From positions 20,356,527 through 20,420,526 of the forward strand of contig OX485808.1 in the NCBI GenBank assembly GCA_950295325.1: 64,000 nucleotides of DNA. Direction: 5' to 3'. Below the pieces are notes generated by a model. It made no database searches and was not told the DNA's origin. It saw nothing but the letters and a program-made list of their open reading frames with translations. The translations under genes and the position numbers were made by a program. The stretch is from Polytrichum commune (taxonomy: Eukaryota > Streptophyta > Polytrichopsida > Polytrichales > Polytrichaceae). This document shows, piece after piece, positions 48,661 through 63,767 of the stretch. Within the stretch, counting starts at the first letter, position 1. Every line of letters begins with the position of its first letter.

Positions 48661-51600
48661 TCTTAGGTTATTTCAAATAAATTTAATAAAAGTATTATGA
48701 GTTTACTAAGCCTTTCATTTTGATCTCTCTCCCTCTCATACCATGCGTGGACTTCTTCATTGGAAACCTAAATGATGTGTGTGAGTCATCATTATATACA
48801 AGAACTTTATAAAAGTAAAACAAATGTATTAGTACTAATGGTAAGCTATAAAATGGACTTATGTAGTTATACTCAACTTCTTTAATTAAATATAATAAAG
48901 GCCTCCACTACATATACAAAATATAAATCATGAATGGAGCATGCCTTCATTGCATATAAAATTGAGTTTCAATTTCTAATTGAAATATCATTGAACATTT
49001 TTTCATCAAAAGCATGTAACTCAACAATTACATCAAACAAACAAATACAAGAGCATAATAACTTAGCATGAATTTGGAAAGAAAATCTCAAAGAAGCCCA
49101 TGAGCGCTCAAAGAGCCTTCAATTTGTAAACACCTAACACCCTAATACAAACCTTACCAGGGAACAAGGTAGTCATTAAGGATTATTACCATATGACAAC
49201 AATGGATGAAAACGAGAATTGAATGAAGCCAACACATCTATCATTTATGTTTTCTCTAAACCTTAGGGGGCCCTTTTGTACATTTTCCTTGACTTTGAAA
49301 ATGATAATAGCCTTTTTAAATATACACACTAGAGTGAAATAACACCTCTCACTTATGCAAAATTGCTTAAGTTATCGGATATAGGTTTGTCTACTCTTGT
49401 ATATTATGGAAATGGTGGTGGGGAGTGTGGATACCCAGTTCCATGTCATGGATGGGTTTCTTAAATATTGATTTTGGGCTCCCGACATGTTGACATTGAG
49501 GCGAGGTCTTTAATGAGTATGGGGTGTCACTGTAGTTTTAGAGCAAGGGTACGTAAGGTACGTGGCCTTTCTTGTGGCACTCAACTCCACAAGTACTTTA
49601 TTTTAATTGATGGATTGGATTGGGGATTGTCGCATCTGGTGGGCAATTTACAAAGTTTTGTCATTTCAAGTTTGATGATTAGAGTTGAGATGCATAAACG
49701 ATCAAATGCCAAAGTGGATATTTTATTTCTCTTGAAGTGTTCACAAATGCTTTCCCAATTGTGTTATCATTTTTTGAGTACATAGTCCAATTCTATCTTA
49801 ACATACATACCTTTGTGGTGTTCCTTCATAACTATAAGTCTATGTCATATACCAAGGATATACCATAAATTCTTAGATGAAAATTTTCTTAAGTTGGATA
49901 GGTGTGACTTAGATTTCACTTTGTAAAAAGTCTCTAAAATCCACACTATTTTTCATCGAATAAAAATATTGTAACCTACAACATAGACTTCCAAGGTTAT
50001 ATGTTGTGGGTAGGAATATGGTGTTTGTCCACATTAAACACCCCAATGCCTTCAGTGTTGTTTTCTTCGTTTATAGTGTGGTCCACAATAATGACCATGA
50101 ACCAAGTAGTAAAACTTATTTGTTAAATTAAAACTAATGGGAGAGGTGGGACCGATGCATATGCATGTAGGCTCTTGCTTGCCCTAACTAAAGGAGACGG
50201 GGGTGCACAAATGCTATTGACCTTCCACACACTTGTATTAAAATTGTGAAGCTGCATATACTAGAGTGTTTAGGCTCATAACACTCAAATTCTTGGCGCA
50301 AAAAATACTTTTTGGTGTCAACAAGATGACCTCTTGCTTAACATGCATTTATTGGCAAAAAATTTATCAAGTTTTGTACGTTCTCAATGAGTGTGAGTCC
50401 AATTGGCTAGACATGCCCTCGACATGCCATCCACTTGGACATTGTTGTTTAAAACTTCTATGTCCATCTCCATCGCACGTTACATTATTTATTCGATTTA
50501 ACTAGACATTCAAACTCATTGGGGCATGTTAATTAGAGTGATGTCCATGACTTATCATGTGACACCAATGAGTGCAAGACAATGTGCAAAATTAACGTTG
50601 AATTTTGTAAACTACACTAAATCATTTGATTAGTATTAAGAATTGTAATGTAAAGTTGGTCATGTCCACTAACCTTTAGTCTAAAGATTATAACCCTTCT
50701 CAAGGGGACTTATTTTCTTTAAAACTTCAAGTTCTACGTGCTTCTTGCCAAGTGCTCAATAGATTAAAGCCTTGAAATCATTCCCAATGATACATATCAT
50801 ATACATATTCCCTAGTAAACCTTGATGACCATTGAAGGGCTTTGGAGCCTTAGGGTGTGTACTTTGTTTTCTTCCTTGTGATCATTGTTACATTTGAAAT
50901 GATAGCAATGTGAACCAAAGTCGCATGATTACCTTGGTGAATTATAAGCCTAAGTGCCATGGTTCGCATCTCACCGTGACCTCCAAATCCTCGAGTGGTC
51001 GATGTTTCCACGACTATCCATTTTTTTGTTTTGTTTTGTTTTTTGTAAATTACAAGCAGAAAAATATATATAGGTAATGAAGTCATATATTAACACAAGG
51101 CTTAAATTATACCTCCCATAAATTATTACCATCTTCTGAGTGTTTTTTAACACGTGAAGAAACATGTATGTTGATAAAGAGGAAGTGTGACTTGTTAGTT
51201 ATTTATGTGGGTGTTATTTGGTTCGTTGTTCATGTTCTCCAACTCTTGTTTATAAGATTTACACAATAAAACTCATGTTGTATTAGCAAATCTATGATGA
51301 AACATATGCAAAAATCGGATTGAAAAAACATATCTCCTTTGTTTTAGTTATGATTATCATGAGTGCATGTTTGTTGATCGTTTTTTCAATGGATACAGAG
51401 GTCTTCCAAATCGTGTTCACTATTGAGTTTAGAGCGGTTATTAATATCTGAAACATAGTCCAATCTCTTTTAAACACGCGTCTTTATGATGTTTGCTCTT
51501 TGATCCTCACCAAACCACCTACCAATCAAATATAGGGGTCCAATTAAGAAAATGAGCCACTTAAGACCCATCTACCTTACTAAGCCCATTTAGAGCCCAA

Positions 51601-53484
51601 AAGCCAAATAGAAGTCGAGGAACGTACGGAACTTTGAATGTAAGGTTTCTTCCATTCCGAGCCCTTCAAACCTAACATAGAATCTAGGGGTAAGATTGGT
51701 ACAAGGTGGGTATCATGGTAGTACAATCCTAAACCCTTTAACGATTTCAACATGCTCAAACTTCATACTAATAGTGTGTTTTCTTCTTATATTGGATGAT
51801 ACGATTCTCGTCAAACTCTTCCAAGTTATTTTGTGCCCATGTGTCAAGACAAACAACCTTGGAGGACAACAAGCTATCACATTGTACAATTTCAAATACC
51901 GTACATATGAGAGGACCAAATCGGATTCTAAAAGGGTTTAAAGGTTATGGTATGCATGTGTTATTTGATTACTTTTTCCAATTCTCCATCTTCTATTCAT
52001 TAGATTTACATCTTGAAACCAATGATGTATTAACAAATATACAATGAAACATCAACAACAACAAAATCATATTTAAAATCCTTATTTGTTTGTGGTTTTG
52101 GAAGTGCACGTGAGTTAATCTATTAACCCGTGCCATAGAATGTTTCTAAACACAATTACACACCACATCATTAAGATCCTTGTCACTTGTCGTCCTCAAC
52201 AAACGTAAGCTTGGACACAACTTGCCAAACAACGAATGCAAATCGTCCTCTACAAGCATAAATGTTGTTTGGGGAGCCGGATGAGAGGTTTGGACCATTA
52301 CAAATAATGAAACCATTTACAATTGGCCACCCTAAACCCCCACCCCACCCTTAGCTCGAACCCCGACGTGAAGGCTACCCTTAGCCTATGGATTATTGGT
52401 CATGATTTAATATAGAGCATGTCCCCACAAGGGGAAGCCCTTGGACAAAGAGGCTCTTTATACACGCTTGCTTCCGCATGAAGTTGACATATCTAGATCT
52501 ATCATTCTTTTAGTCTGTGTGAGGGAGGCTAGCATGTGAGCGGTGAGCAATAACATGAGCTATAAGTTTTTATTTTTGGATTACATTTCATTGTATTTGA
52601 ATAGTTTGGCTATAAACGAAATGCAAAGGGATAGTTGACATTCAAGAAACAAACCCTAAAACCATGAAATTCATGATATACATATTGTCAAGGGATTTGT
52701 TATCATGTGATCAACATGGGATTTGTATATAAAAAAATTAAGCTTTGATATGTTAGTGTAGCTTGAATGTTAGTAAGTGGGCCTTGAAAATAACTGCAAT
52801 TGCCTGTGTATTTTGAAAGTTTATAAAATCTATGTATCAACAATGTACTAACATCACATCTTGATTATATATTATTGACTATTAGTGTTTGACAATAGTT
52901 GCAGCCTTATATGTTGTGGATTTGATGCACATGACCTTGTTGTACTTTAAACATACGGTTGCATACATGAAGGTGTTCGTCATCATGTAGTCAATCTTGC
53001 ATAGATGCATGAATACATGATGCACATGTGTTTGTAGTATATAACCCATTGGCATTTCTTCCCAAACGTAGCATAGGTTGTAACTGTTGTACTCTCTCAT
53101 GTTCCTATGCTATACGATACATGCATTTGTATTGTGCCAAGTTGTCTTGCACAACTAATTGGTGAGGTGCATGTTTGAATCGGATGAAACTTAGATATTA
53201 GAATGTAATTAAGGGATGTCTAAGATAAAATCCAACATTTGATGTGATGATCATACCCTCATGTTCATGGAGTTGGAAACCAACATCTTCTAGAACAAAT
53301 ATCTTATCCCAAGGTTTGCTTCCAAATCAAATACCTCATCTCTAATCCACTTTTGCATTCAAATTTGAGAAAGGGTTATTGATGTAATCATCCATATAAT
53401 GTAGCTCATGATAATTTGACCATGCTACATGCATCGTTGAATCTAGGGAAATGATAGCATCTAGATTTAGCTACAAATGATTGC
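48661..53484. other. Gene-free stretch with old dispersed repeats
   Basis: No supported gene. 51180-51480 and 51930-52130 share a block (GTTATTTG, TTCTCCA, GATTTACA, GTATTA.CAAAT, GAAACAT, GAAGTGCA-like) that also partly recurs near 36330-36420. 51460-51570 resembles 59230-59340 (CCAATCTCTTTTAAACA...TTTGATC...CAAATATA). These are diverged repeat copies of unknown class. Confidence 0.45.
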
Positions 53485-53487
53485 TTA

Positions 53488-54117
<630 letters not shown>

Positions 54118-54879
54118 TTAAGTCATAAAGGTAAGCACATATATTGTCAATTTTTTTTCTCTAAGCTTTAGGATTTGTATGTCTACCTCTACTTTAAAAA
54201 AAATTATAGCCATTATATTTGTAGACAACAACAAATTATAGTAAACAATAACTTTCACGTATGTCAAAGCCCCTAAAAATCCCATGTTATCGATTTGTGG
54301 TCTCCAAAGAGCATACTACCTCCCCCAAAAAATTCATAGTACCCTCATGATTAATTAGGTGCAACAATAACCCTCCCATTTGTATACTTTGCAAGTCAAG
54401 TTTCAACATAAGCCTTGGCTATAGATTATAGTGTATGTACTTTGTGTATGTTATGTTGGGTTTTTGGATGCAAGCTCATATTTTCTAGAACAATAGTTAT
54501 CAATCAAATTGCAACAACTAGAGTGTGCTATGAACTTACGTCTCCTATTGATCTAAGTAACAATATGATCAATAGAATTGACAAAATATTTTTGAGGGTA
54601 AAATGTGCTTGATCAATTTATTTTTTGTAATAAGAAGGCCACAATCTCAATTGTTGAAAGATCGTGGAAGCCTTCCTTTGTGCATTAGAATACTACCACC
54701 AACACAAAGTGACATGGTAATTTATTTCAACATACTTCATTATATTGTGTACATCTAATCCTTGCAAGGTTTTTGTGTTGAAACCAAGAAAAACAAATTA
54801 CAATGATAATCCCATGTGGCTCCAATGTAAACATTAGATTTGTACAATTTTCACACTCCAATCCACTTCACATGAAAGG

Positions 54880-56900
54880 ATGTTTCCTAACATTTTGGAC
54901 ACATTGAAGTTGGTTCCAAATTTTACTAAGCTTTTCCAAAATTCCTTAGAATTGACACTCTCAACGCTTCCCATGACCTTCTTAGGGCTTTTGGAAAATG
55001 CTCAAGAATTGGATATATACCCTTGTGGTGCCAAGAGGGTGTTTTCAAACATTTTGGAACATCAATGTTGGTATGTTTTCTTCTTTTACTATACGATTGA
55101 CACTCCCAACACTTCCCAAGGCATTCTTAGGGCTTTTAAAACATATTGAAGAATTAGAAACGTACCATCTCGATGTCAAGAGGGTATTTTCCAACATTAT
55201 GAGCATTTTTCAAAAGGCCTTGGGAAGCGTTGGGAGGGACAATTCTAGATAATTTTGAAAAAATTAGTAAAATATGGACCCCAACATGATGTCCCCAATA
55301 GTGAGATGTTGTTTGCCAACATTTTGGGGACATTGAAGTTGGTTCCAAATTTTAATTGTTTTTTCAAAATATTTAACAATGTTACCAAAACTTCCCAATG
55401 TCTTCAAAAGGTTGTTGTAGGCTATTGAGGTTTATAAATGGGTACCTCATCAAGAGGGGGTCATTTCTAATCCAAAGTGGAGACAATGAACATTTTTCCA
55501 ACAATAAAAATGAATTTGGATAACATAGAATGATTCTTCGAAACCTTAATGACTCTAATGTCGACTAGTACATGTTCAATTTGTTTGTAAACAGAGATCT
55601 CATCAACAAGAGAGTCGTTTTCACCAATAAAATGGAACCCCATGGTTTTATTTTAATGGGAAAAATCAACATGGAAATAATAAAATGGTTACACAAGGCC
55701 CCATAAGTGTTTTGCATACTACTACTAACTCTTGGGGGTTTTGGTTTTTTTTACATGAGTATCTCGTCAAGGAGAGGGTCGTTTCCAATCCAAAGCATAA
55801 TCCTTAAAACTTTTCTTTGAATGAAAACCCTATATTTGGAAAGTTTTGTTTTTGGGCACAAATTGAAAATTCAATTGCAGAGAGAACCCAATATACAACC
55901 AACCTAGCCAAAACAGTGTAGCCCGTTGGAAAGCATTTTATGGCCCTTTAGGGCCTTAAAAATATTTTGTTGTTGCATGTTGGGGTCCACTTGTTTTTGG
56001 AAATGGGTATCTTGTCAATGAGAGGGTCGTTTCCATCCAAATGGAATCCCCAAACTTTTTTTGCAATGAAAATACTCAATTTGAAAAGCACTTAATGGTT
56101 ATTTAGGGCCTTTACATTGTTTTCATGTTGACTATTGGGGGTTCATTTGTTTTTGTGAATTGGTATCTTGTCAATGAGAGGGCCATTTCCAATCCAAAAT
56201 GGAATCCATAAACCTTCTTTTTGTCCAATGGGAAGCCTCAAATTAAAAAACACACAATGGTCCTTCAAGGCCTTAATAATATTTTGTTGTTGACTATTGA
56301 GGGTCCAATTTTTGGTAAATGGGTATCTCATCAAGAAGAGGGTCATTACCAATCAAAAGTGGAATCTCTAAACCTGTTTTATGATGGGAAATCTCAATTT
56401 GGAAAGCATATGATGGTTCTTCATGGCCTTAAAAATGTTTTGGTGTGGACTATTGGGGGTCCACTTGTTTTTGTAAATAGATATCTCATTAACAAGATCA
56501 TCTTTCAAGTCTATAATGGAATCCCCAAATTTTTTGTTTCTAATAAGAAAAAAACTCACTTCGCAAAACACAACATGATATTTCAAGGCTTTAACAATAT
56601 TTTACTACTGACTATTGGGGTCAATTTTTTTTTGTAAAATCTTATGAATTAGAGAGTCATCTCCAGTCCAAGGTGGAACCCTTGAACCCTTATGGGAAAA
56701 CTCAATTTGGAAAGCATATATTTGTTCTTTAGGGCCTTAACAATGTTTTGATGTTCACTTGTGGGGGTCCAATTGTTTTTGTAGATTGGTATCTGGACAA
56801 TAAATGGATCATTCCAATCCAAAATGGAAATCCCTTGAAAAAATTCAATGGAAAAACTCAAATTGGGGTCACATAATGGTTCTTGATGGGTTGTCTTGAG
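54880..56900 (+). repeat. Satellite-like tandem array, period about 157 bp
   Basis: A core like TATCTCRTCAAGGAGAGGGT then CATTTCCAATCCAAAATGGAAYCC recurs at about 55437, 55583, 55750, 55996, 56160, 56318, 56475, 56632 and 56785. Units also share TTTGGAAAGCACATAATGG, AGGGCCTTAA, TTTTGTTGTTGACTATTG and GGGTCCA. The 54880-55400 part has related units (CATTTTGGACACATTGAAG, CTTCCCAAGGC, AAGAGGGT) at about 54891, 55053, 55195 and 55319; the 55195 unit contains an inverted segment. An open frame at 56221-56637 arises from the repeat and is not a gene. Confidence 0.85.
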
Positions 56901-57833
56901 ATGGTTGAACGAGTGTCGTTAAGAGCCATGAATGGACACCAAATGCCAAGTATGAGCCTCTTGTTTTGTGAAAGGGAGGGCTAGGTTTTTGACTGCCCAC
57001 TCCATCCAAAACCATTGGGTTTTTGAAGGGCCTTTAATCCCCAATTTCCCTAAAATCTACCCAAAAAATGTGACCTCAATTACATCAATCTTAACTAAAG
57101 GTTTCTATTTTTTACTTTATTTTTTTGTCAATTCCAACCATATAGATGTTTGCATGTTAGAGGTCAAATTTTAAACGTTGGAGTTCTAGTATGTATGAGA
57201 TTATATTAGGAATGTCAATAGTGGTCTTGAGGGGCAACAATTTGAGAATTAAATTAGGGCTGGTTTTTTTTTAATCAAACCTCCACTCAAATCATCTCCA
57301 AATGATAAAATGTTACCCTTGTTTGAAAGAGGGGCAATATCCATACTAATATTAGCTCATAAATCTTGAAACCATTATTTTGTGAGTTTTTGGGAATTTT
57401 TTGCAATTTGAGGCAACGGTGCCACAACTACGCACCTTCCACATGGATTTACGCCCATGTTCCACATGTCCAACTAAATATTCCAACATAAGGTCTTTAA
57501 GAAATGTTGCGTTTGAGTGTTGCGCAAATTTTCAGATCAATTGGGAATCATTTGCACATAGGGATCAACAAAAAAAAAACATGTTTTGGTATGTTGCCTC
57601 TAAACCGCGGAGGTGACAAATGTCAAGTTTTGGTTTGTGGATGGGTCCCATTGTAAACTGGTTGAGAGCACACTCCCATATTTGAATTAATCCAAAATTA
57701 GCTAATTATCTTGAATCAAATTATTCACGTGGTAGAATATAGCAAACTTAAACATGAACAAAAGGAGTAGTTGAAACAATCAAGAATCATCACTAGATTA
57801 TGGTCGGGTAGGACATCAGGGGTTGAAAGGACC

Positions 57834-57838
<5 letters not shown>
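56901..57838. other. Gene-free AT-rich stretch
   Basis: Non-repetitive by eye. No gene or element could be supported. Confidence 0.4.

Positions 57839-57918
<80 letters not shown>
57839..57918 (+). repeat. GA microsatellite, 80 bp
   Basis: Uninterrupted (GA)n. I saw no MITE termini immediately around this one. Confidence 0.98.
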
Positions 57919-57923
<5 letters not shown>

Positions 57924-60788
57924 GGTCAACCTTTTGTCCATTTGCATAAATGTTGTTTGCCTTTATTTGGTTTATGCACGGGAAATGGAGGAGGTCACTC
58001 AAGCTATCTATGATCTTGGGGTGAACATTGGCAAATCATCAATAATTTTATGATTTATTCTTATTCATTGATAATGATTTAGGTGTGATCAAACAAAAAA
58101 TGTTATGAGTGTGGGAGGATAATCATAGGGTTAGTGCATGGCAACATCACATTGACCATCTCCATTACTACATCTCCTCCCATATTAGAAGTGAACCAAA
58201 CATTATTTCCCTAAGTGATCACGAGGCACCCATTCATAAGGTTGCAAAGAAATCTCTCATTAGACATTGTTTGAATAATTACAAGTTTGCATATACATTT
58301 ATGTCATTACATATTTGTTTTACTTTCAACCACTTCATTGTTGACTTTGGTGTTTGCAAAAAGTGATAGTTGCTATGTCACCCTCTAGCTTGATAATTCT
58401 TCTTCCATATGCAGAGAGTTGCAAAGACTTTAGGGGCCACCTGAACACCTATCTCTTGCTTTAGGTTCAAACAAGTCAATAGCCATCCATTTGTGAACAA
58501 TCAGGTAGAGAGCATAACGGAGTTGATAGTGATACTTAGGAGTTGGATGGATTGGAAGCCAATACACGTAATTTTGTGTGACTCTATATAGAGTACATCA
58601 AGTGTGTGTGTGTGTGAAAATGTTTTGATGATGATTTAAATAATCACGAGCAATTGATACTATTTTATGTGAACAACTCCTCTTGTAATTCCATCTATGC
58701 CATAAAACCTAAGGTTGTATCTTGTGCTTTGTATCCATTATTTCATTGCATTGACTTACATGTGCTAGCATTCCTTCCATTTTCTTGAATGTTGAGTCTA
58801 ACATCAATATCCTAGCTCAATTATAGACCCTAGAACTAACCACGTGTTTGTCAACATTCAATGTACAGTAAGACATTTCATTAGGCTTATTGCTCTTTGT
58901 TTGCATATCATTGAACAAACTTGGTTTTCTTCATGCCAAAATACCATGGATTTAGGAAACTAGTGGGTGTCATTCCATATTTTTACCTTCGTCATTGTTC
59001 ATATGATAGCATTCCCCATTCTAAGACCCTCTCAATAATGAGGATTTGGGTTCATTAATTTTCCTATGCATTCCCAAAATGTCTTGCAATTCCATGATTA
59101 TAGGATCCAAGTGCCCCTATATCCATGTCGCTTATCATGTTCATTGCTCACATGCCACCACTCACCTCTCACCGCTTACATGGTAACATTTCCCCTTTTT
59201 ATGTAGAGGATTCAATAAAATTTCAAGGTAAAGTCCAATCTTTTTTTAAACATGTATCTTCATGGTGTTTATTCTTTGATCTAGACATAACCACACACCA
59301 TTCAAATATAAGTATTTGATTAAGAAACAAATCCGACTGACACCCACACATCTAATGAAAATTAGTGTCATCAACCCAATAGTGTATCATGTGTTGAAAC
59401 ACGTGTGTAGGTTAGCTCCTATTGTCTTATATGGACATTTTTTTCACCTAAAAGAAGTTTGGAAGGGTGGAGGAGGATGAAATGAAATCATTCCACTCAA
59501 GTATTTTTGTAGAAATAGATGGCATCTGTAACTAATTGTAAGAAATAACACAAATTTAAATTTTCATGAGGAGCTCTCAAAGTTTCTTAAGAGGAATCCA
59601 TTATTAGAATGCAAGAAAATCACCAAATCCTTGAAAAAAAATGTTCTCATGTCAAAATGTCAGTATTAAAATAAAATGAGTTGTAAAGAATACATGCATA
59701 AAATTTTGGTTCCTAGAATGTCCCAATATTGAGTAAAATAACTTTAAAAAAATATTGTTTTTACAAGAAATGCACATCAAATTGCATTTGAATGATTCTT
59801 ATCAAATAGATATTTATCTTAAATAAATATGTGTAGTTGAGGTTTTTGCTAGGGCTCAAACTAACCCAAAGAAGACAACCCAAGAATTAGGTCTCAAGGA
59901 AGGTTGAGCTAGTGTTTATAAGGATTAATGTCACATTCGATTAAGGTTTTAATAATAATCTAGGTCTTTTACTTATTTATTTCTTCTTCATTAGGCTTAA
60001 TTTCCACTCTTATGGTTTCTTGTGCATCTTCATTTGTGTGTATGTCTGTCCTATATAACGTCTTCCATCACTTTAATTTCATGCCTTCTAATTTTGTGCA
60101 ATTATAGCCATTAGATTCCCATACAATTGATTTTGATGGCTAACGTAATTCATCTCCACGTCCAACCATATTTCAATTTCATTCCTAATCATATCAAGGC
60201 ACACTCTTTGCTAATGAGACTAGTTGCTAATAGACACTATCATGGTGACTACCCTTCTTTTGGTCTTGTCTCTTTTTGACCTATCACTTCTATCATGTCC
60301 TTGTCATCCTTAACCACTTTCTGGTATGACCTCTCTCACAAATATTCATTTACTTATCTATGTATGTGCTCTCTCTCCCAATTTCATTTCTTGTAGGCTA
60401 TGGTCCGTAGGCTGCTCCTTTCCTAAGCATTAGTGATTGCCGCACGAAACCTCTCTGCGAAACCTCTCTGCAACTTCGACTCTCCCTCTCAGACTGCTAT
60501 TGGTAGAATTTATATCTCTCTCTCTGTGATCTATCTTACTAACTTTGATTCCTCATTCTTACAATATTGCCAATATTTCAATGTCCCTGACTATGGCCTT
60601 GTGGCATTTGTAAATTCTTCCTCAATTTCTTGTAATTGTGCTTACAACACCATGTCCATGCAACAAATTATGCCCCTTGTAGTTATTTTTACTTAGGCAA
60701 TAGTCAATCTCTCATCTCCAAAAGTTTCTCTTCCGATTTTGATCCGCGTTAAGATTGTGTGAGCCCAATTACGTGTCCACATGTACAC
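57919..60788. other. Gene-free stretch before the Harbinger element
   Basis: AT-rich. Open frames are short and unsupported. 59230-59340 is a diverged copy of the repeat at 51460. A short CTCT-rich patch lies near 60510. Confidence 0.4.
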
Positions 60789-61019
60789 TTAGGGCCGCTT
60801 TACACCTAGAGGCCGGGCCAATTTCCCTTGAGGCCGATTGCACAAAATTTGAGCCTTTTTTGGGTTGGAGGCCGGCCTCTACTACACATTATAATAAGAT
60901 TATAACAAGGGCCAATTTTCCCATATGTAAAGGCCCTCGGGCCAAAAAGCCAAGCCGATTCAATAAATTTAGGAAAATTTCAACCCCTCTTTCTTTCTTT
61001 TCATTGTCAGTTGTACAAG

Positions 61020-62501
61020 ATGGATGAACGTAGACGGAAGATTTTAGTTGCTCTTGTGTTCTTCATGGCCGTGCGACATGTTATGGCGGTTGTTGCAATT
61101 TTGCAAAAAATTGCTTTGCATGAACATTATGCTGTCATGACAATCGTTTTTGCTACGATGGTTGTAGAGAGTAGTACGTCTAGGAGGACACGGAGTATTT
61201 GGATGTATGACCGGAGTACTATTTTTGCGGATAGATTGTTATTTGGATGTTACTCGGTTAAGTTATTCAAACAACATACAAGGTTACTTCCCGAAACTTT
61301 TGATTATTTGTGCGGTGTTATTTCTCCATCATTAACTCGTAAGGATACAAATTTCAGAGCATCCATTCCTCTTAGAAACCGGATTGCTCTTTCTTTTAAT
61401 AGACTTAGTAGTGGTAATTCATTACGCGGTTGTGCTGAAACTTATGGAATTCATGAAAGTACTACATCTATCATTGTAAGGGAGTTTTTTGCAGCAATTG
61501 AAAAACATTTAAAACCACTAGTAATTGAGAAACAATCTAAAACTACATTGAATAGAATTGCAGCCGAGTTTGAGGAGCTTAGGGGATTACCTTCTGTAAT
61601 TGGAGCAGTTGATGGTAGTCATATACCTATCATTGCTCTTCCTATAGATCATACTTCATATTATTGTAGAAAATGTTTATATTCAGCTCTACTTCAAGGT
61701 GTAGTGGATAGCAAATGTAGGTTTTTGGATTATGATTTTGGATGGGCTGGGCGCTGTCATGATTGGACTTTATTCCAAAATTTAGATATTGGGAAAAAAT
61801 GATGAAAGGTGAGTTATTACCTTACAAACTTATGGGTAATGTTGTTTATCCAATGAGACCATGGTTCTACTCTCCTTTCAAAGGTGAAAAAGATGAATTA
61901 CCTAGAGCAAAGGCGCATTGGAATTTCATCTAATCATCAACAAGAATGGCAGTAGAAAGAACTTTTGGCATATTGAAAGGGAGGTGGAAGATACTATTGA
62001 AAATAATTGACATGCCTCTCCGACATGTACCTAATTTGGTTACTACTTGCATTTGTCTTCACAACTTGTGCATAATACACCGAGACAAATTTGATGATGA
62101 ATGGACAAAAGAAGGAGAAAGAATCATGCATAGGAAGAGTACAAATCAAATTGGACAGCTATAAAATATAGATATATTTATGGCAGCTACACAAGCTGCA
62201 AAAGAGATGAGGAGGTACATGAAAATGGACGAGGTTGAAACATGAACTATGCAAATTGAAGACCTTGAAGAAACTGTGGTAAATGCATTTGAAGATGTAG
62301 GAGAAGATGAAGATGAAGATGAAAGTGCAGAGGTTGTTGAAACAAAAAAAGACAAAGAAACAAGGATTAAAAAATTTGTTGGTGCAAACAACACAAACAC
62401 ATGAATTACTAGCTCAATATTTTTGGGAAGCCCATTTGAGGATGGAGGGAAAAATTCTCTTTCTTCGTAACTATGATATATCTGATTCGGAAGAGAATTA
62501 G
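61020..62501 (+). pseudogene. PIF/Harbinger (HARBI1-like) DDE transposase, decayed
   Basis: It would cut and paste the surrounding element. The DDE nuclease signatures are visible: VIGAVDGSHIPI (first Asp), WAGRCHDWTLFQNL (second Asp) and MAVERTFGILKGRW (Glu), with the helix-turn-helix-like AETYGIHESTTSIIVREFF before them. It starts at ATG 61020. Lesions: loss of one base in an A-run at 61794-61799, which shifts the frame; stops at 61931-61933, 62162-62164 and 62243-62245; and a probable further shift in the A-rich 62340-62380 before the C-terminal TTQTHELLAQYFWEAHLRM. An acidic stretch lies around 62280-62330. Similarity resumes in the expected frame after each break, so this is decay and not alternative splicing. 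Confidence 0.88.
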
Positions 62502-62503
62502 TT

Positions 62504-63767
62504 CTAAAGTTTGTCTATAAGCCTATCCATCTGTCGGTCTACTCTTTCTAATAAAGCTTTGGTTTTCTTAAAATTTTTTACCAGGACTGAACTGTTTTCG
62601 GCCATTTGTACAAAAACTCCATAGCATTGCTCTTGAAAATTCCTCTTGTCCACTTTGATTGTTGAATTTGAAGTCGCTGTCATAGTTGAAATTGGAGTGT
62701 CATTTGAATGCAAATTATTCTCATTGCCTGTGGTGTTGTCTTCGACACTAACGGAATCGCTAGTGGATGCTGTCACATGCTTCATTACAGTTCTATTTTG
62801 ATGCCACCACTGATCAAAAGAATCATAGAACTTACAAGCATGACGATCTGATCCTGAAATTCCATTTGCCAGTTTGTTTTCTTTGTACAACTTATACAAG
62901 GTATTGAATTTTTTTTTGCAACCCTCGGAAGTTCGGTTCAGTCCAGGAATTACTGCAAGCAGACGAGCATGCAATTTCAACCATGTGTCCACCCCTGCAC
63001 ATAACAATTTAGCGTCATAAGGACGATAAATTACAGAAATGATTCTAGTTTTATTACTACATATGAGATAAAGTGGATAGGTGGAAAAGAATGTAGGGTT
63101 GGTACTCCGATGGATACATCTTCTCGCGTGTGGGAGGTGGAGGGATCAAACCTTAGCACCCACAACTTGCTCTCCCAAGGCTTGACCTAAGCATTGGGGG
63201 GGAAAAGGGGGGGCTCGGGGGTGAGAGGCGAAGGCGAAGGCCTTTAAAAAGGCCAAATTGGCCAAATCTGAAATCTGAATTTTTTTAAAAAAAATTTAGG
63301 GTTACAAAAATCTTACTTTGTTTCTTTGCGTTCTTAAAAAATTCAGGTTCCATCTCACTGCGCATTGCAATCATTGTCTCCACATCGCGATCCCTCTAGT
63401 TCTTTGATCCGAGTTCTTCATCTTCTTCCACCTCCTTCACGTTCTTTTTCCGAGGCTTTTTTGAATTTGCGATTCCTTTTTTCTTCGGTGCTAAGGGAGC
63501 TATAATCTGGACATCCTCATCCCCAATCTCTTCCGTAGCCTTTCTCTTCAAATTACTTGCACACATGTCTATAATCAACGGAGGCGGAGGAGGAATATGA
63601 TTTCCACAAAGTGGTTGAAAAAATTCGGGAACCCCTACACTACCTCCATGTTCTTGTAGAGGAGCTCGATAGGGTTGGAAAACATGAGCTTCAGCACTTT
63701 GATACCTTTGCATCGCCTCATACACTTCACTAGAATTCCATCCACTCCTCTCAAAAGACCCCTCCAT
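62504..63767 (-). pseudogene. Myb/SANT-like DNA-binding protein of the Harbinger element, decayed
   Basis: Two exons, 63317-63767 and 62504-62994, join in phase to 314 codons. Exon 1 starts MEGSFERSGW, has a basic segment (KKKGIANSKKPRKK) and then the start of a Myb/SANT-like domain (DVETMIAMRSEMEPEF). Exon 2 continues with WLKLHARLLAVIPGLNRTSEGC, KKKFNTLYKLYKEN and a C-terminal coiled region. In PIF/Harbinger systems this partner binds DNA and helps the transposase enter the nucleus. One in-frame TAG (63396-63398) replaces what is normally the first Trp of the domain (TGG to TAG), so the protein is truncated. The start at 63767 was chosen as the first ATG before the conserved frame. Confidence 0.85.

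Noticed and set aside
56221-56637. Plus-strand open frame of 138 codons
   Set aside because: Lies wholly in the 157-bp tandem array, and its internal repeats match the DNA repeat.
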